DNA of 64,000 nt from Microbulbifer sp. SAOS-129_SWC (GTDB lineage Bacteria; Pseudomonadota; Gammaproteobacteria; Pseudomonadales; Cellvibrionaceae), in NCBI RefSeq assembly GCF_039696035.1, contig NZ_CP155567.1:248001-312000 (forward strand), in the 5' to 3' direction. Below the pieces are notes generated by a model. The model did no database searches and was not told the DNA's origin. It worked only from the letters and a program-made list of their open reading frames with translations. Made by a program: the position numbers and the translations under genes. This document shows, one piece after another, positions 25,005 through 34,137 of this stretch. Position 1 is the stretch's first letter, and each line of letters opens with the position of its first letter.

Positions 25005-27149
25005 ATGAAAACAGGCTCCCAGAGTTCATTTTCCGCGCTGCGCAGCAACCCCGCGGCGTTGTTTATGGGTCTGCTGGTACTCGCCACACTGGCGGGGCTG
25101 ATTGTCAGTATCTACCTGGTGCAGACCCAGGGCGACCAGGATAAGAAATACCTGCAGGACGTTGCGGAACTGCGCGCCCTGGCCTATCAGGTCGTGTCCC
25201 AGGCCCCATCGGCGACCACCGGTGACGAGCAGGCGTTTGCCGACTTGAAAAAAACGGTCGGCCAGATGGGCGATATCTGGAACCAGCTCAAAGGTGCCGA
25301 TGCGGGTACCCGGCGCGCGCTGCAGAAAGAGCTGTCCGACTACAGCCAGATCTGGCGTCAGGTGCGCGAGCAGGCCAACACCATCATCGGCAACAAAGAT
25401 TCCATTATCTTCCTTAACGACGTAGCGAGCACGCTGAACGACTCGCTGCCGGAACTGCAGGCCGAGCACAACAATATCGTGGAGATCCTGCTGGCCAACA
25501 ACGCCCCGGCCAACCAGGTGGAGCAGGCCCAGTTGCAGGTATGGCGCGCGGAGCGCATCGGCCGGAACATCGACAAGATGCTGCAGGGTGGTGACGACGC
25601 GGAAGCGGCTGCGGACCAGTTCAATACCGACGCGAGCCTGTTCGGTAAGGTGGTCGAGGGCATGAAGAACGGCGATGTCGTAATGGGCATCTCCCGCGTA
25701 ACCGACCCAGAGGCGCGCAAGTCTCTGGACGAGATTACCGAGTTGTTCGAGTTCGTGAGTTCCTCGGTGCGCCAGATCTTCGAATCCACTCCGGCGCTGT
25801 TCGCCACCCGCCAGGCGGCGGATGGCATTGCCGCCTCCTCGCCGAAGCTGCTGGAGGCGCTGAACACCCTCAACGACCGCATTATCAACCTGTCTGGCGA
25901 GCGCCAGCCGAACAACCAGACCATCGCCATCATTGCCGGTGTGTTCGTACTGTTGATTTTCGGCATGATGATCGCGGCCTTCTCCGGTACCCGCCGCAGC
26001 CTGCGTGAAGAGTCCGACACCAACGAGCGTAACCAGCAGGCGATTATGCAGCTGCTGGATGAGCTGGCCGACCTCGCCGACGGTGACCTGACCACCTCCG
26101 CCACGGTAACCGAGGCATTTACCGGTGCGATCGCCGACTCCATCAACTACACCATTGACCAGCTGCGGGTACTGGTGTCGCGGATTACCGGCGCGGCCCA
26201 GGAAGTATCCGGGCTGTCGCAGGAAACCCAGCAGACCGCGCTGCACCTCGCCGAGGCCTCCGAGCACCAGGCGCAGGAAATCGCCGGCGCCTCCGCGGCG
26301 GTGAACGAAATGGCGGTCACCATTGACCAGGTATCTGCCAACGCCGCCGAATCGGCACAGGTGGCGGAGCGCTCGGTACAGATCGCGAGTAACGGTGCCA
26401 AGGTGGTACAGAACACCATCAGGGGCATGGACAATATTCGCGAGCAGATCCAGGAGACCTCGAAGCGAATCAAGCGCCTGGGTGAATCTTCCCAGGAGAT
26501 TGGCGATATCGTGAGCCTGATTAACGACATTGCCGACCAGACCAACATTCTCGCCCTTAACGCTGCCATCCAGGCGAGCATGGCCGGCGACGCCGGCCGC
26601 GGCTTCGCGGTGGTAGCGGACGAAGTACAGCGCCTCGCGGAACGTTCCGCCGCAGCGACCAAGCAGATCGAAGGTCTGGTAAAAGCGATTCAGTCGGATA
26701 CCAACGAAGCCGTAATCTCGATGGAGCAGACCACCACCGAGGTGGTGCGCGGTGCGCGCCTGGCCCAAGACGCCGGTGTGGCCCTGGAAGAGATTGAGGG
26801 CGTATCCACCAACCTGGCCGCGTTGATTCAGAACATCTCCAACGCCGCCCGCCAGCAGGCCTCCTCTGCCGGCCACATTTCCAACACGATGAACGTGATT
26901 CAGGAAATTACCTCGCAGACATCTGCCGGTACCCAGGCTACCGCACAGTCGATTGGTAACCTGGCCGATACCGCCAACGCCCTGCGTGAATCCGTTGCCG
27001 GCTTCAAGCTGCCGAGCGAAGAGGCTGCCGAAGAGAGCGGCGATCTGTACGACGTGGAACTGCCGGAAATGGGCGAAGAGGAGTTCTCGCTGCTCGACCC
27101 GGAAGAGGCCCAGCAAGCGGACAATCAGGAGGACCGGGCCCTGGCCTGA
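25005..27149 (+). CDS. pilJ: PilJ, methyl-accepting chemotaxis protein of the pilus system
   Basis: Transmembrane chemoreceptor of 714 residues. TM1 is near 20-43 and TM2 near 306-327 (TIAIIAGVFVLLIFGMMIAAF), enclosing a long helical periplasmic sensor; a HAMP-like segment and a cytoplasmic signalling coiled coil follow. The hairpin tip is QTNILALNAAIQASMAGDAG. The C-terminal tail is acidic. Start ATG 25005 with GGAG upstream. In P. aeruginosa the homologue senses pilus-related signals. Confidence 0.95.
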   Translation: MKTGSQSSFSALRSNPAALFMGLLVLATLAGLIVSIYLVQTQGDQDKKYLQDVAELRALAYQVVSQAPSATTGDEQAFADLKKTVGQMGDIWNQLKGADAGTRRALQKELSDYSQIWRQVREQANTIIGNKDSIIFLNDVASTLNDSLPELQAEHNNIVEILLANNAPANQVEQAQLQVWRAERIGRNIDKMLQGGDDAEAAADQFNTDASLFGKVVEGMKNGDVVMGISRVTDPEARKSLDEITELFEFVSSSVRQIFESTPALFATRQAADGIAASSPKLLEALNTLNDRIINLSGERQPNNQTIAIIAGVFVLLIFGMMIAAFSGTRRSLREESDTNERNQQAIMQLLDELADLADGDLTTSATVTEAFTGAIADSINYTIDQLRVLVSRITGAAQEVSGLSQETQQTALHLAEASEHQAQEIAGASAAVNEMAVTIDQVSANAAESAQVAERSVQIASNGAKVVQNTIRGMDNIREQIQETSKRIKRLGESSQEIGDIVSLINDIADQTNILALNAAIQASMAGDAGRGFAVVADEVQRLAERSAAATKQIEGLVKAIQSDTNEAVISMEQTTTEVVRGARLAQDAGVALEEIEGVSTNLAALIQNISNAARQQASSAGHISNTMNVIQEITSQTSAGTQATAQSIGNLADTANALRESVAGFKLPSEEAAEESGDLYDVELPEMGEEEFSLLDPEEAQQADNQEDRALA

Positions 27150-27272
27150 TCCGGCGGGGAGTGCTCTGCACTCCATCCGGAAAGGTGCCCGCCAACCCGT
27201 CGGGCGCGGGGCACAAGGGGCGCGCGCCCGAGGCGCGCACCGGCGTACAGAATGAATTACTGAGGACTTGGC

Positions 27273-30200
27273 GTGAATCACGACAATCCGAATTTCCTGG
27301 CCCTGGACTGGCTGACGGGTGAGATCAACGAGACGCTGGCGCAGGCGCGCCAGCAGCTGGAAACCTTCGCCGCAGCCTCCGATGCCAGCGACACCACGCT
27401 GCTGCAAAGCTGTCTGGAGCTGATCCACCAGGTGCATGGCAGCCTGCATATGGCGGAGCTGACCGGTGCGGCCATGCTCGCCGAAGAGATGGAGCAGCTG
27501 GTGCAGGCGCTGGCGGCCGGCGAAGTCGAAAACAGCGACGAGACGCGCGAATTCCTCATGCGCGCGCTGCTCGAACTGCCCCTGTATCTGGACAAAGCGG
27601 CCTACCAGCGCCGCGACAACCCGGTGCTGCTGCTGCCCCTGCTGAACGATCTGCGCGCGGTGCGCCGCGAGCGCCTGATCACCGAGGGTGCGCTCTTCTC
27701 CCCCGACCTGTCCCCGCTGGAGCGCGTATCCGGCAAGCGCCAGCCGCTGACCGCCGACCGCGCCCGCCTCGACGAGCTGGTGGGCAAGCTGCGCAAGATG
27801 TACCACGTTGCCGCCGCGTCACTGATTCGCGACGTCAACAGTGGCGAGAGCCTCGCCTACCTGACCAAGGTGGCGGAAAAGATGGCGCTGCTCTACAACG
27901 GCAGCCCGCGCCAGCCCCTGTGGCAGATCCTGCTCGGTGTCTTCGAAGCGATCGGCGAGCATCGCATTGCGGTGATGCCGGCGCTGCGCCAGATGCTGCG
28001 TCGCATTGATGTGGAGTTCCGCCTGTTGCAGGGCCGTGGCGCGCCAGTGCTGGACGCCAAACTCGATCGCGACCTGATTCGCAACCTTCTGTTCTACGTC
28101 TACCTGGCCGGCCCCAACGGGCAGCGCTGCGCAGCGCTGTACCGGGAGTACGCCCTCGACAAGGCCGTGCCCGGCACCCCGCGTCCGGACACCGAAGACG
28201 CCCTGGCCATGGGCCCCGAGGCGCTCGGCACCGCGGTGACCGCGCTGCGCGAGGAGCTGGCTGGGCTGCGCGAGGCACTGGAGCCGAGCATCGCTGGCGG
28301 TGAACAGCAACCGCTCGGCGACACTGCCGCGGTTGCCAAGCGTCTGGCAGACACCCTCGGTGTGCTCGGCCTGGAAAATCAGCGCGGCCGGGCCCGTAGT
28401 ATTTACGAACACCTGCGCGACGCCGCCCGCGGCGAAGATGCGGAAAATCTGCTGATGCAGGCTGCTGGCGAAATGGTGCAGCTGGATTCCGCCCTGGCGT
28501 CCAGCGTTGCGCGCAACAAGAATGTCGACAACGAGCAGCCCCTCACCGGCGACGCGACCGACACGGTCCTGCGTGAAGCGCGCCTGGGCCTCGAGACCGT
28601 CAAAGAAGCAGTGGTCGAATACATCGCCAGCCACTGGGATATCAGTTATCTCAACCGGGTGCCCGAGCGGCTGCAGGAAGTCTGCGGTGGCCTGGATATG
28701 GTCGGTTATCGCCGCGCCAGCGAGATCGTCACTGCCTGTCGGCGCTACATCACCGAACAGCTGATCGATGCCGCGGAGCAGCCGGAGTGGAAACTGCTCG
28801 ATACCCTGGCCGACGCCATCACCAGTGTCGAGTACTATCTCGAGCGCCGCGCCGACGGCATCGAAGACGCGGATATGCTGCTGGCGCTGGCAGAAGACAG
28901 CGTCGCCACCCTCGGCTTCAGTATCGCTGCGGACGCGGCCCCGGAGCAGCGCGGAGAGCCGTCGACGGCCGCGGATGTGCAAACTCCGCCGGTCGCTGCG
29001 GATGCCGATGAAGAAGTCGCTGAGCTCGAAAGCTTCGAACTCGAACCTGAACCCGAATCCGCCGGCACCGACGACGGTGTCGCGGACGAAGACAGCTGGT
29101 TTGCCACTGCCGGCGATGCGGAAAATGTAGCCGCAGCCGGCGAATCCGCTGTTGGAGAAACCACTGCCGTCGCGGCTTCACCGGAAGCGATCGCTCCGCC
29201 CGCTAGCGCAGGCAGTGCCACCGCGGCGTCCGATGACGACGACAGCCTGATCGACGATGAAATTGTCGAGATCTTCCTCGAGGAAGCGGCCGAGGTACTG
29301 GAAACCATCGCGGAGTATTTCCCGCGCTGGGCGGCAAATTTCGGCGATGGCGAGGCGCTGACGGAGTTTCGTCGCGGCTTCCATACCCTCAAGGGGTCCG
29401 GCCGCATGGTCGAGGCACTGGAGGTCGGCGAGCTCGCCTGGGCGGTGGAAAATATGCTCAACCGGATCCTCGACGATTCGGTCAAGCCGAGCCGCGCCCA
29501 CGTCGAACTGATCGAGCAGGTGCGACAGAAGCTGCCGTCGATGATCGACGGTTTCCGTACACGCACGGGCGACCCGGAACCGGCGCGCACCGCGCAGCTG
29601 GAAAGCTGGGCCCAGCAGCTGGCGCGGGGCGAAATGCCGGCCGACATGTCTGTCGCCGCAGCGCCGCTACCCGCAGCCACCGTCGACGATGATGGAGCTG
29701 ACGGCGGTGACGACTTCGACCAGCTGTGGGAAATCTTTGCCCAGGAGGCCGAGACGCACCTGGCCACTGTGGAAGAATTCCTCGCTGATATGCGCGCGTC
29801 CGTGCCGCTCTACGGTGTGCCGTCGGATCCACTGCACCGCGCGCTGCACACTCTCAAAGGCTCCGCCCATATGGCGGAGTTGACCCCGGTAGCGCAACTG
29901 GTGGCGCCGCTGGAGCGTTTTGCCAAGGAGCTGCGCACGTATCAGGTGGCCATCGATGCGGATATCTATGATCTGATCAGCGACGGCGCCAGTTATGTGC
30001 GCGAAGCGCTGGCGCAGATCCGTGCCGGCAGTGCGCCGGTGATCGAAAAATCCGAACAATATCTGGCCCGGATCGCCGAGCTGCAGGAGCGCGCGGTCGG
30101 CCACCTGATCCGCGAGCGCGAAGCCAACGAGCCGCGAGCGGTCGATCCGCAGCTGCTCGCGGTCATCATGGCCGACGGCATGAAAGTGCTGCTGGATGCC

Positions 30201-33200
30201 GACCAGATGCTGAACCAGTGGCGCGCCAACCCCGCCGACCTGTCACAGCTGAATCCGGTCGCGGAAGAATTGAGCATCCTGCACGACGCTGCCGAGCGCG
30301 CGCAGCTGCCGACGCTGGCCGAGCTGTCGCAACTGCTGCTGGATGTCTATCGCCGCGTGATCGACGGCACCCTGGAGGCGGAGCCCGCACTGTGGGCGTC
30401 GCTGGAGCAGGGGCACAATGAGCTGCTCGACCTGGTTGACGCAGTAGCCGCGGCCCAGGACCTGCCGGATGTGAGCGAGGCCGTCGGCGGCGCGCTGCGC
30501 TATCTGGCCCAGGGCGGCAGCGATAGCAGTGACGACGATTACGATCTGTCCGAACTGGGTATCGACAGCGCCGAGTTAACATTCGAGGACGAGCCGACCT
30601 CCGCCGCGGACAGCACTGTCAGCGAGTTCGGCGCACTGGGTTTCGACGACCTGATCGCTGCGGAACAGCGCTCTGCGGATGCCGAGTCCGAGGTGGTCAT
30701 CGAAACAACGGACGAAGCTGCCGCCACCGATTACAGCGGTTTCCTGGTCGACGAGATCGAGCAAGAGTTCGACGCGAATAATGCTGCCGCCGCGCCGCCC
30801 AGCGAGGATCCGCAAATCTGGTTTGCCGGGGAGAGCGCGGAGGCACCAGCCACCGCGTCGCAGGAAACCACGGGTACGGGCGATGGCCGGCTTTCCGATG
30901 ACGCCGGCACCGCGTCTGAAGCGCCGGCAGCCGAGCCCGCTGCTGCGTCGGAGAGCGCCGCGAATATCCAGGCGCTGCTCGCAGACATCGATCCGGACGT
31001 GGTCGAGGTCTTTATGGAAGAGGCCGCCGATCTGGTCGACGAGCTGGAAGAGCTGATCCAGGGCTGGGAGCAGGATCCCGCCGACAACCAGATGGCAGAG
31101 GCCCTGAAACGGGTGCTGCACACCTTCAAAGGCGGCGCGCGTATGGCTGGCCTGATGGGGCTGGGGGAAGTGGCGCACCGCTTCGAAACCGTGATCGAAG
31201 GGATGCAGGCCAGTGCCCAGCCGTCGGCGGAGTTCTTTGCCGACGCGCACGCGATCTACGATCGCATCGCCGCCGGCGTCGAGACGGTACGTGCGTGGAT
31301 GGCGGGTGATCAGCTCGACGACTTCGCCCAGCTGCTGTCCACGCGCTGGGCCGACGGCCAGCTGGCGCCGGACGCCGATCCGGTTGATTACGGCATCGAG
31401 TCCCGAGATCTGGCGCCGGCCACTGCGGCGGAAACGCCCGAAGAGCTGGCCGCGGAGCTGCCGACGCTGGAGGAAGCGGAGCCGGAGGAGCCGCAACTGC
31501 AGGCGAGCGCCGGCGAATTGATCCCGGCCGAGCAGGCGCCTGCAGCGGAGTCCAGCGGCAAGGTCCTGCCGTTTACCCGCAACAAGAAAGAGCGCCTGCG
31601 CGAGCGCGATTCCGGTGGCCCGGCACGTGGCCAGCCACAGGAGATGGTGCGGGTGGCCGCGGAATTGCTCGAAGAGCTGGTCAACCTCGCCGGTGAGACG
31701 TCTATCTCCCGCGGTCGCCTGGAAGAGCAGGTGAGCGAATTCGGCCTGGCGCTCGACGAGATGGATGCGACCCTGCACCGCCTCAACGAACAGCTGCGTC
31801 GCCTCGATCTGGAGACGGAAGCGCAGATCCTGTTCCGGCAGGAGCAGCTCGCCGAGCAGGACGACAATTTCGACCCGCTGGAAATGGACCGCTACTCCTC
31901 CATTCAGACGCTGTCGCGCTCCTTGCTGGAGTCCACCTCGGACTTGATGGAGCTGCGCAGCACCCTCGGCAACAAGACGCGCGATACCGAGACGCTGCTG
32001 CTGCAGCAGTCACGGGTAAACACCGAGCTGCAGGAAGGCCTGATGCGCAGCCGCATGGTGCCCTTCTCGCGCCTGGTGCCGCGCCTGCGTCGCATCGTGC
32101 GGCAGGTCAGTGCCGAACTCGGCAAGCAGGTGGACCTGGTGTTCTCCAACGTCGAGGGCGAGCTGGACAGATCCATGCTCGAGCGCATGGTGGCACCGCT
32201 CGAGCATATGCTGCGCAATGCCGTCGACCACGGCATCGAATCGCCGCAGCAGCGCGCTGCCTCCGGCAAGGCCGAGCGTGGCCGCATCACCGTGGCGCTG
32301 GCCCGCGAAGGCAGTGAGGTGGTGATCACCATCGGCGATGACGGTGCCGGCATCAACCTGATGAGGGTGCGCCAGAAAGCGGTGGAAAGCGGCCTGATGC
32401 GCCCGGATGCGGAGCTGTCCAACAACGAGATTCTGCAGTTCATCCTGCAGGCCGGATTCAGCACCGCGGAGAAAGTGACACAGATTTCCGGCCGCGGTGT
32501 GGGTATGGACGTGGTGTCTGCCGAGATCAAGCAGATCGGCGGTAGCGTACATATCAATTCCCAGTCCGGTCAGGGTACCGAATTCGTCGTGCGGCTGCCG
32601 TTCACCGTGTCGGTGAACCGCGCGCTGATGGTGCGGGTGGGCGATGACCTGTTCGCGCTGCCGCTGAATACCATCGAGGGTATCGTGCGTTTGAGCCCGT
32701 TCGAGCTGGAGCACTACTACCGCTCCAGTGACGCGCGCTTCGAGTACGCCGGTGAGCCCTATCAGGTCAGTTATTTCGGCACCCTGCTGCAGTCCGAGGC
32801 GCAGCCCAAGCTGAGCGTCGAGGAAATGCAGCTGCCGGTGCTGCTGGTGCGCTCCGAGGGGCACGCGATGGCGCTGCAGGTGGATGCGATCATGGGTAGC
32901 CGCGAGATCGTGGTGAAGAGCCTGGGTCCGCAGTTTGCCGGCGTGCAGGGGGTTTCCGGTGCGACGGTTACCGGTGACGGCACCGTGGTGGTGATTCTCG
33001 ACGCCCACGCGCTGCTGCGCCGCCAGGCCGCGCAGCTGGCGCGCCCGGACAACATGGTACAGCTGCCACAGACTCCGGTGGCGCAGCCGGAGCCGGAGGA
33101 GCGCCAGCAGACCATCATGGTGGTGGACGACTCGGTCACGGTGCGCAAGGTGACTTCGCGCTTCCTCGAGCGCGAGGGCTATCAGGTCAGCACCGCCAAA

Positions 33201-33476
33201 GACGGCCAGGACGCGGTGATCCAGTTGCAGGACACCATCCCCGACCTGATTCTGCTGGATATCGAAATGCCGCGCATGGACGGCTTCGAGGTAGCGCGAC
33301 ACATCCGTTCGAGCAACCGCCTGCGGGATATCCCGATCGTGATGATCACCTCGCGTACCGGTAAAAAGCACCGTGATCACGCGCTGTCATTGGGGGTCAA
33401 TCACTATCTGGGCAAGCCCTATCAGGAAGAGGTGCTGCTCGACGCGATTCGCGATTACATGGCGGCGCCGGCCTAG
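27273..33476 (+). CDS. chpA: ChpA, hybrid CheA-type histidine kinase of the pilus system
   Basis: Very large protein of 2067 residues from GTG 27273. Phosphotransfer modules: a degenerate one with His52 (HQVHGSLHM, no Lys) and three with the HxxKG motif at His704 (HTLKGSGRM), His859 (HTLKGSAHM) and His1283 (HTFKGGARM), linked by acidic Ala-rich spacers. Then come dimerisation, an ATPase domain (Asn1649, LRNAVDHGIES; GDDGAGI), a CheW-like domain and a C-terminal receiver with Asp1996 (LLDIEMPRMDG). It is shorter than the roughly 2470-residue Pseudomonas ChpA and has fewer Hpt modules. Confidence 0.96.
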   Translation: MNHDNPNFLALDWLTGEINETLAQARQQLETFAAASDASDTTLLQSCLELIHQVHGSLHMAELTGAAMLAEEMEQLVQALAAGEVENSDETREFLMRALLELPLYLDKAAYQRRDNPVLLLPLLNDLRAVRRERLITEGALFSPDLSPLERVSGKRQPLTADRARLDELVGKLRKMYHVAAASLIRDVNSGESLAYLTKVAEKMALLYNGSPRQPLWQILLGVFEAIGEHRIAVMPALRQMLRRIDVEFRLLQGRGAPVLDAKLDRDLIRNLLFYVYLAGPNGQRCAALYREYALDKAVPGTPRPDTEDALAMGPEALGTAVTALREELAGLREALEPSIAGGEQQPLGDTAAVAKRLADTLGVLGLENQRGRARSIYEHLRDAARGEDAENLLMQAAGEMVQLDSALASSVARNKNVDNEQPLTGDATDTVLREARLGLETVKEAVVEYIASHWDISYLNRVPERLQEVCGGLDMVGYRRASEIVTACRRYITEQLIDAAEQPEWKLLDTLADAITSVEYYLERRADGIEDADMLLALAEDSVATLGFSIAADAAPEQRGEPSTAADVQTPPVAADADEEVAELESFELEPEPESAGTDDGVADEDSWFATAGDAENVAAAGESAVGETTAVAASPEAIAPPASAGSATAASDDDDSLIDDEIVEIFLEEAAEVLETIAEYFPRWAANFGDGEALTEFRRGFHTLKGSGRMVEALEVGELAWAVENMLNRILDDSVKPSRAHVELIEQVRQKLPSMIDGFRTRTGDPEPARTAQLESWAQQLARGEMPADMSVAAAPLPAATVDDDGADGGDDFDQLWEIFAQEAETHLATVEEFLADMRASVPLYGVPSDPLHRALHTLKGSAHMAELTPVAQLVAPLERFAKELRTYQVAIDADIYDLISDGASYVREALAQIRAGSAPVIEKSEQYLARIAELQERAVGHLIREREANEPRAVDPQLLAVIMADGMKVLLDADQMLNQWRANPADLSQLNPVAEELSILHDAAERAQLPTLAELSQLLLDVYRRVIDGTLEAEPALWASLEQGHNELLDLVDAVAAAQDLPDVSEAVGGALRYLAQGGSDSSDDDYDLSELGIDSAELTFEDEPTSAADSTVSEFGALGFDDLIAAEQRSADAESEVVIETTDEAAATDYSGFLVDEIEQEFDANNAAAAPPSEDPQIWFAGESAEAPATASQETTGTGDGRLSDDAGTASEAPAAEPAAASESAANIQALLADIDPDVVEVFMEEAADLVDELEELIQGWEQDPADNQMAEALKRVLHTFKGGARMAGLMGLGEVAHRFETVIEGMQASAQPSAEFFADAHAIYDRIAAGVETVRAWMAGDQLDDFAQLLSTRWADGQLAPDADPVDYGIESRDLAPATAAETPEELAAELPTLEEAEPEEPQLQASAGELIPAEQAPAAESSGKVLPFTRNKKERLRERDSGGPARGQPQEMVRVAAELLEELVNLAGETSISRGRLEEQVSEFGLALDEMDATLHRLNEQLRRLDLETEAQILFRQEQLAEQDDNFDPLEMDRYSSIQTLSRSLLESTSDLMELRSTLGNKTRDTETLLLQQSRVNTELQEGLMRSRMVPFSRLVPRLRRIVRQVSAELGKQVDLVFSNVEGELDRSMLERMVAPLEHMLRNAVDHGIESPQQRAASGKAERGRITVALAREGSEVVITIGDDGAGINLMRVRQKAVESGLMRPDAELSNNEILQFILQAGFSTAEKVTQISGRGVGMDVVSAEIKQIGGSVHINSQSGQGTEFVVRLPFTVSVNRALMVRVGDDLFALPLNTIEGIVRLSPFELEHYYRSSDARFEYAGEPYQVSYFGTLLQSEAQPKLSVEEMQLPVLLVRSEGHAMALQVDAIMGSREIVVKSLGPQFAGVQGVSGATVTGDGTVVVILDAHALLRRQAAQLARPDNMVQLPQTPVAQPEPEERQQTIMVVDDSVTVRKVTSRFLEREGYQVSTAKDGQDAVIQLQDTIPDLILLDIEMPRMDGFEVARHIRSSNRLRDIPIVMITSRTGKKHRDHALSLGVNHYLGKPYQEEVLLDAIRDYMAAPA

Positions 33477-33578
33477 GCGCCTGTTGTATTCGCGTTGGAC
33501 AGCCGCGCCGCGTGCCGTCCAGGTTAGTGCGGCAGCCCCTGGAAACTGGAATCGAGATGACATTGAGAGAGTGTGGCG

Positions 33579-34061
33579 ATGAGTGAAGTTGAGGCGCTGT
33601 CGGTCGAAGTGCCGCAGGAGGTGAGTAGCCTGTTGCTGCCGCTGGCCGATGGGCAGCTACTGGTGCCGGTGGATACCCTGTCCGAGGTGATTGCGGTACA
33701 GACGCCGGTGGCCGCCTATGATGCGCCGGACTGGTATCTCGGTGAGCTCAACTGGCGCGAACAGCGTTTGCCGCTGCTGTCTTTCGAGGTGCTGCGTGGC
33801 AAGGCGCTGGCGGCGCCCGGCGACAGCGGCCGTATCGCGGTGCTGAACAGCGGCAATCCCGAGGGCGACCTGCCGTTTTTTGCCCTGATGCTGCAGGGAA
33901 CCCCGCGCCTGGTGCGGGTTACTCCGGATGAGCTGGCCGGTCGCGAGCAGCCCTGCAGTCAGGGCGAGCTGATGCACGTATCACTGTCCGGCGAGGAAGC
34001 GGTGATTCCGGACCTGCCGACGCTCGAGCGAGCTTGCCTGGAGTATCGCAGCAGCCGCTGA
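33579..34061 (+). CDS. chpC: ChpC, CheW-like adaptor
   Basis: CheW-like protein of 160 residues. The core (LLLPLADGQLLVPVDTLSEV, WREQRLPLLSFEVL) fits ChpC, which links the Chp kinase to additional inputs. Starts at ATG 33579 (GTG 33573 is in frame); GAGAGAG lies upstream. It ends the chemosensory group, and a strong bidirectional terminator follows. Confidence 0.9.
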   Translation: MSEVEALSVEVPQEVSSLLLPLADGQLLVPVDTLSEVIAVQTPVAAYDAPDWYLGELNWREQRLPLLSFEVLRGKALAAPGDSGRIAVLNSGNPEGDLPFFALMLQGTPRLVRVTPDELAGREQPCSQGELMHVSLSGEEAVIPDLPTLERACLEYRSSR

Positions 34062-34091
34062 GCCGCTGCCGAATGCGGCGATCGAGCGCAT

Positions 34092-34122
34092 AAAAAACGG
34101 GGCCTATGAGGCCCCGTTTTTT
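34092..34122. terminator. Bidirectional intrinsic terminator between chpC and ponA
   Basis: Arms 34092-34104 and 34110-34122 are exact complements: A6 then CGGGGCC, loop TATGA, then GGCCCCG and T6. Convergent chpC (plus) and ponA (minus) both end here. Confidence 0.92.
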
Positions 34123-34137
34123 ATTGTGTGCCGAGCG

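Noticed and set aside
27150..27272. A possible terminator between pilJ and chpA
   Set aside because: The GC-rich repeats around 27200-27240 form no clean stem followed by T residues.
25026..27806. Very long open frame on the minus strand opposite pilJ and the start of chpA
   Set aside because: It is a shadow of GC-rich coding DNA. The plus-strand genes have clear domains, while the antisense translation is low-complexity and matches no family.
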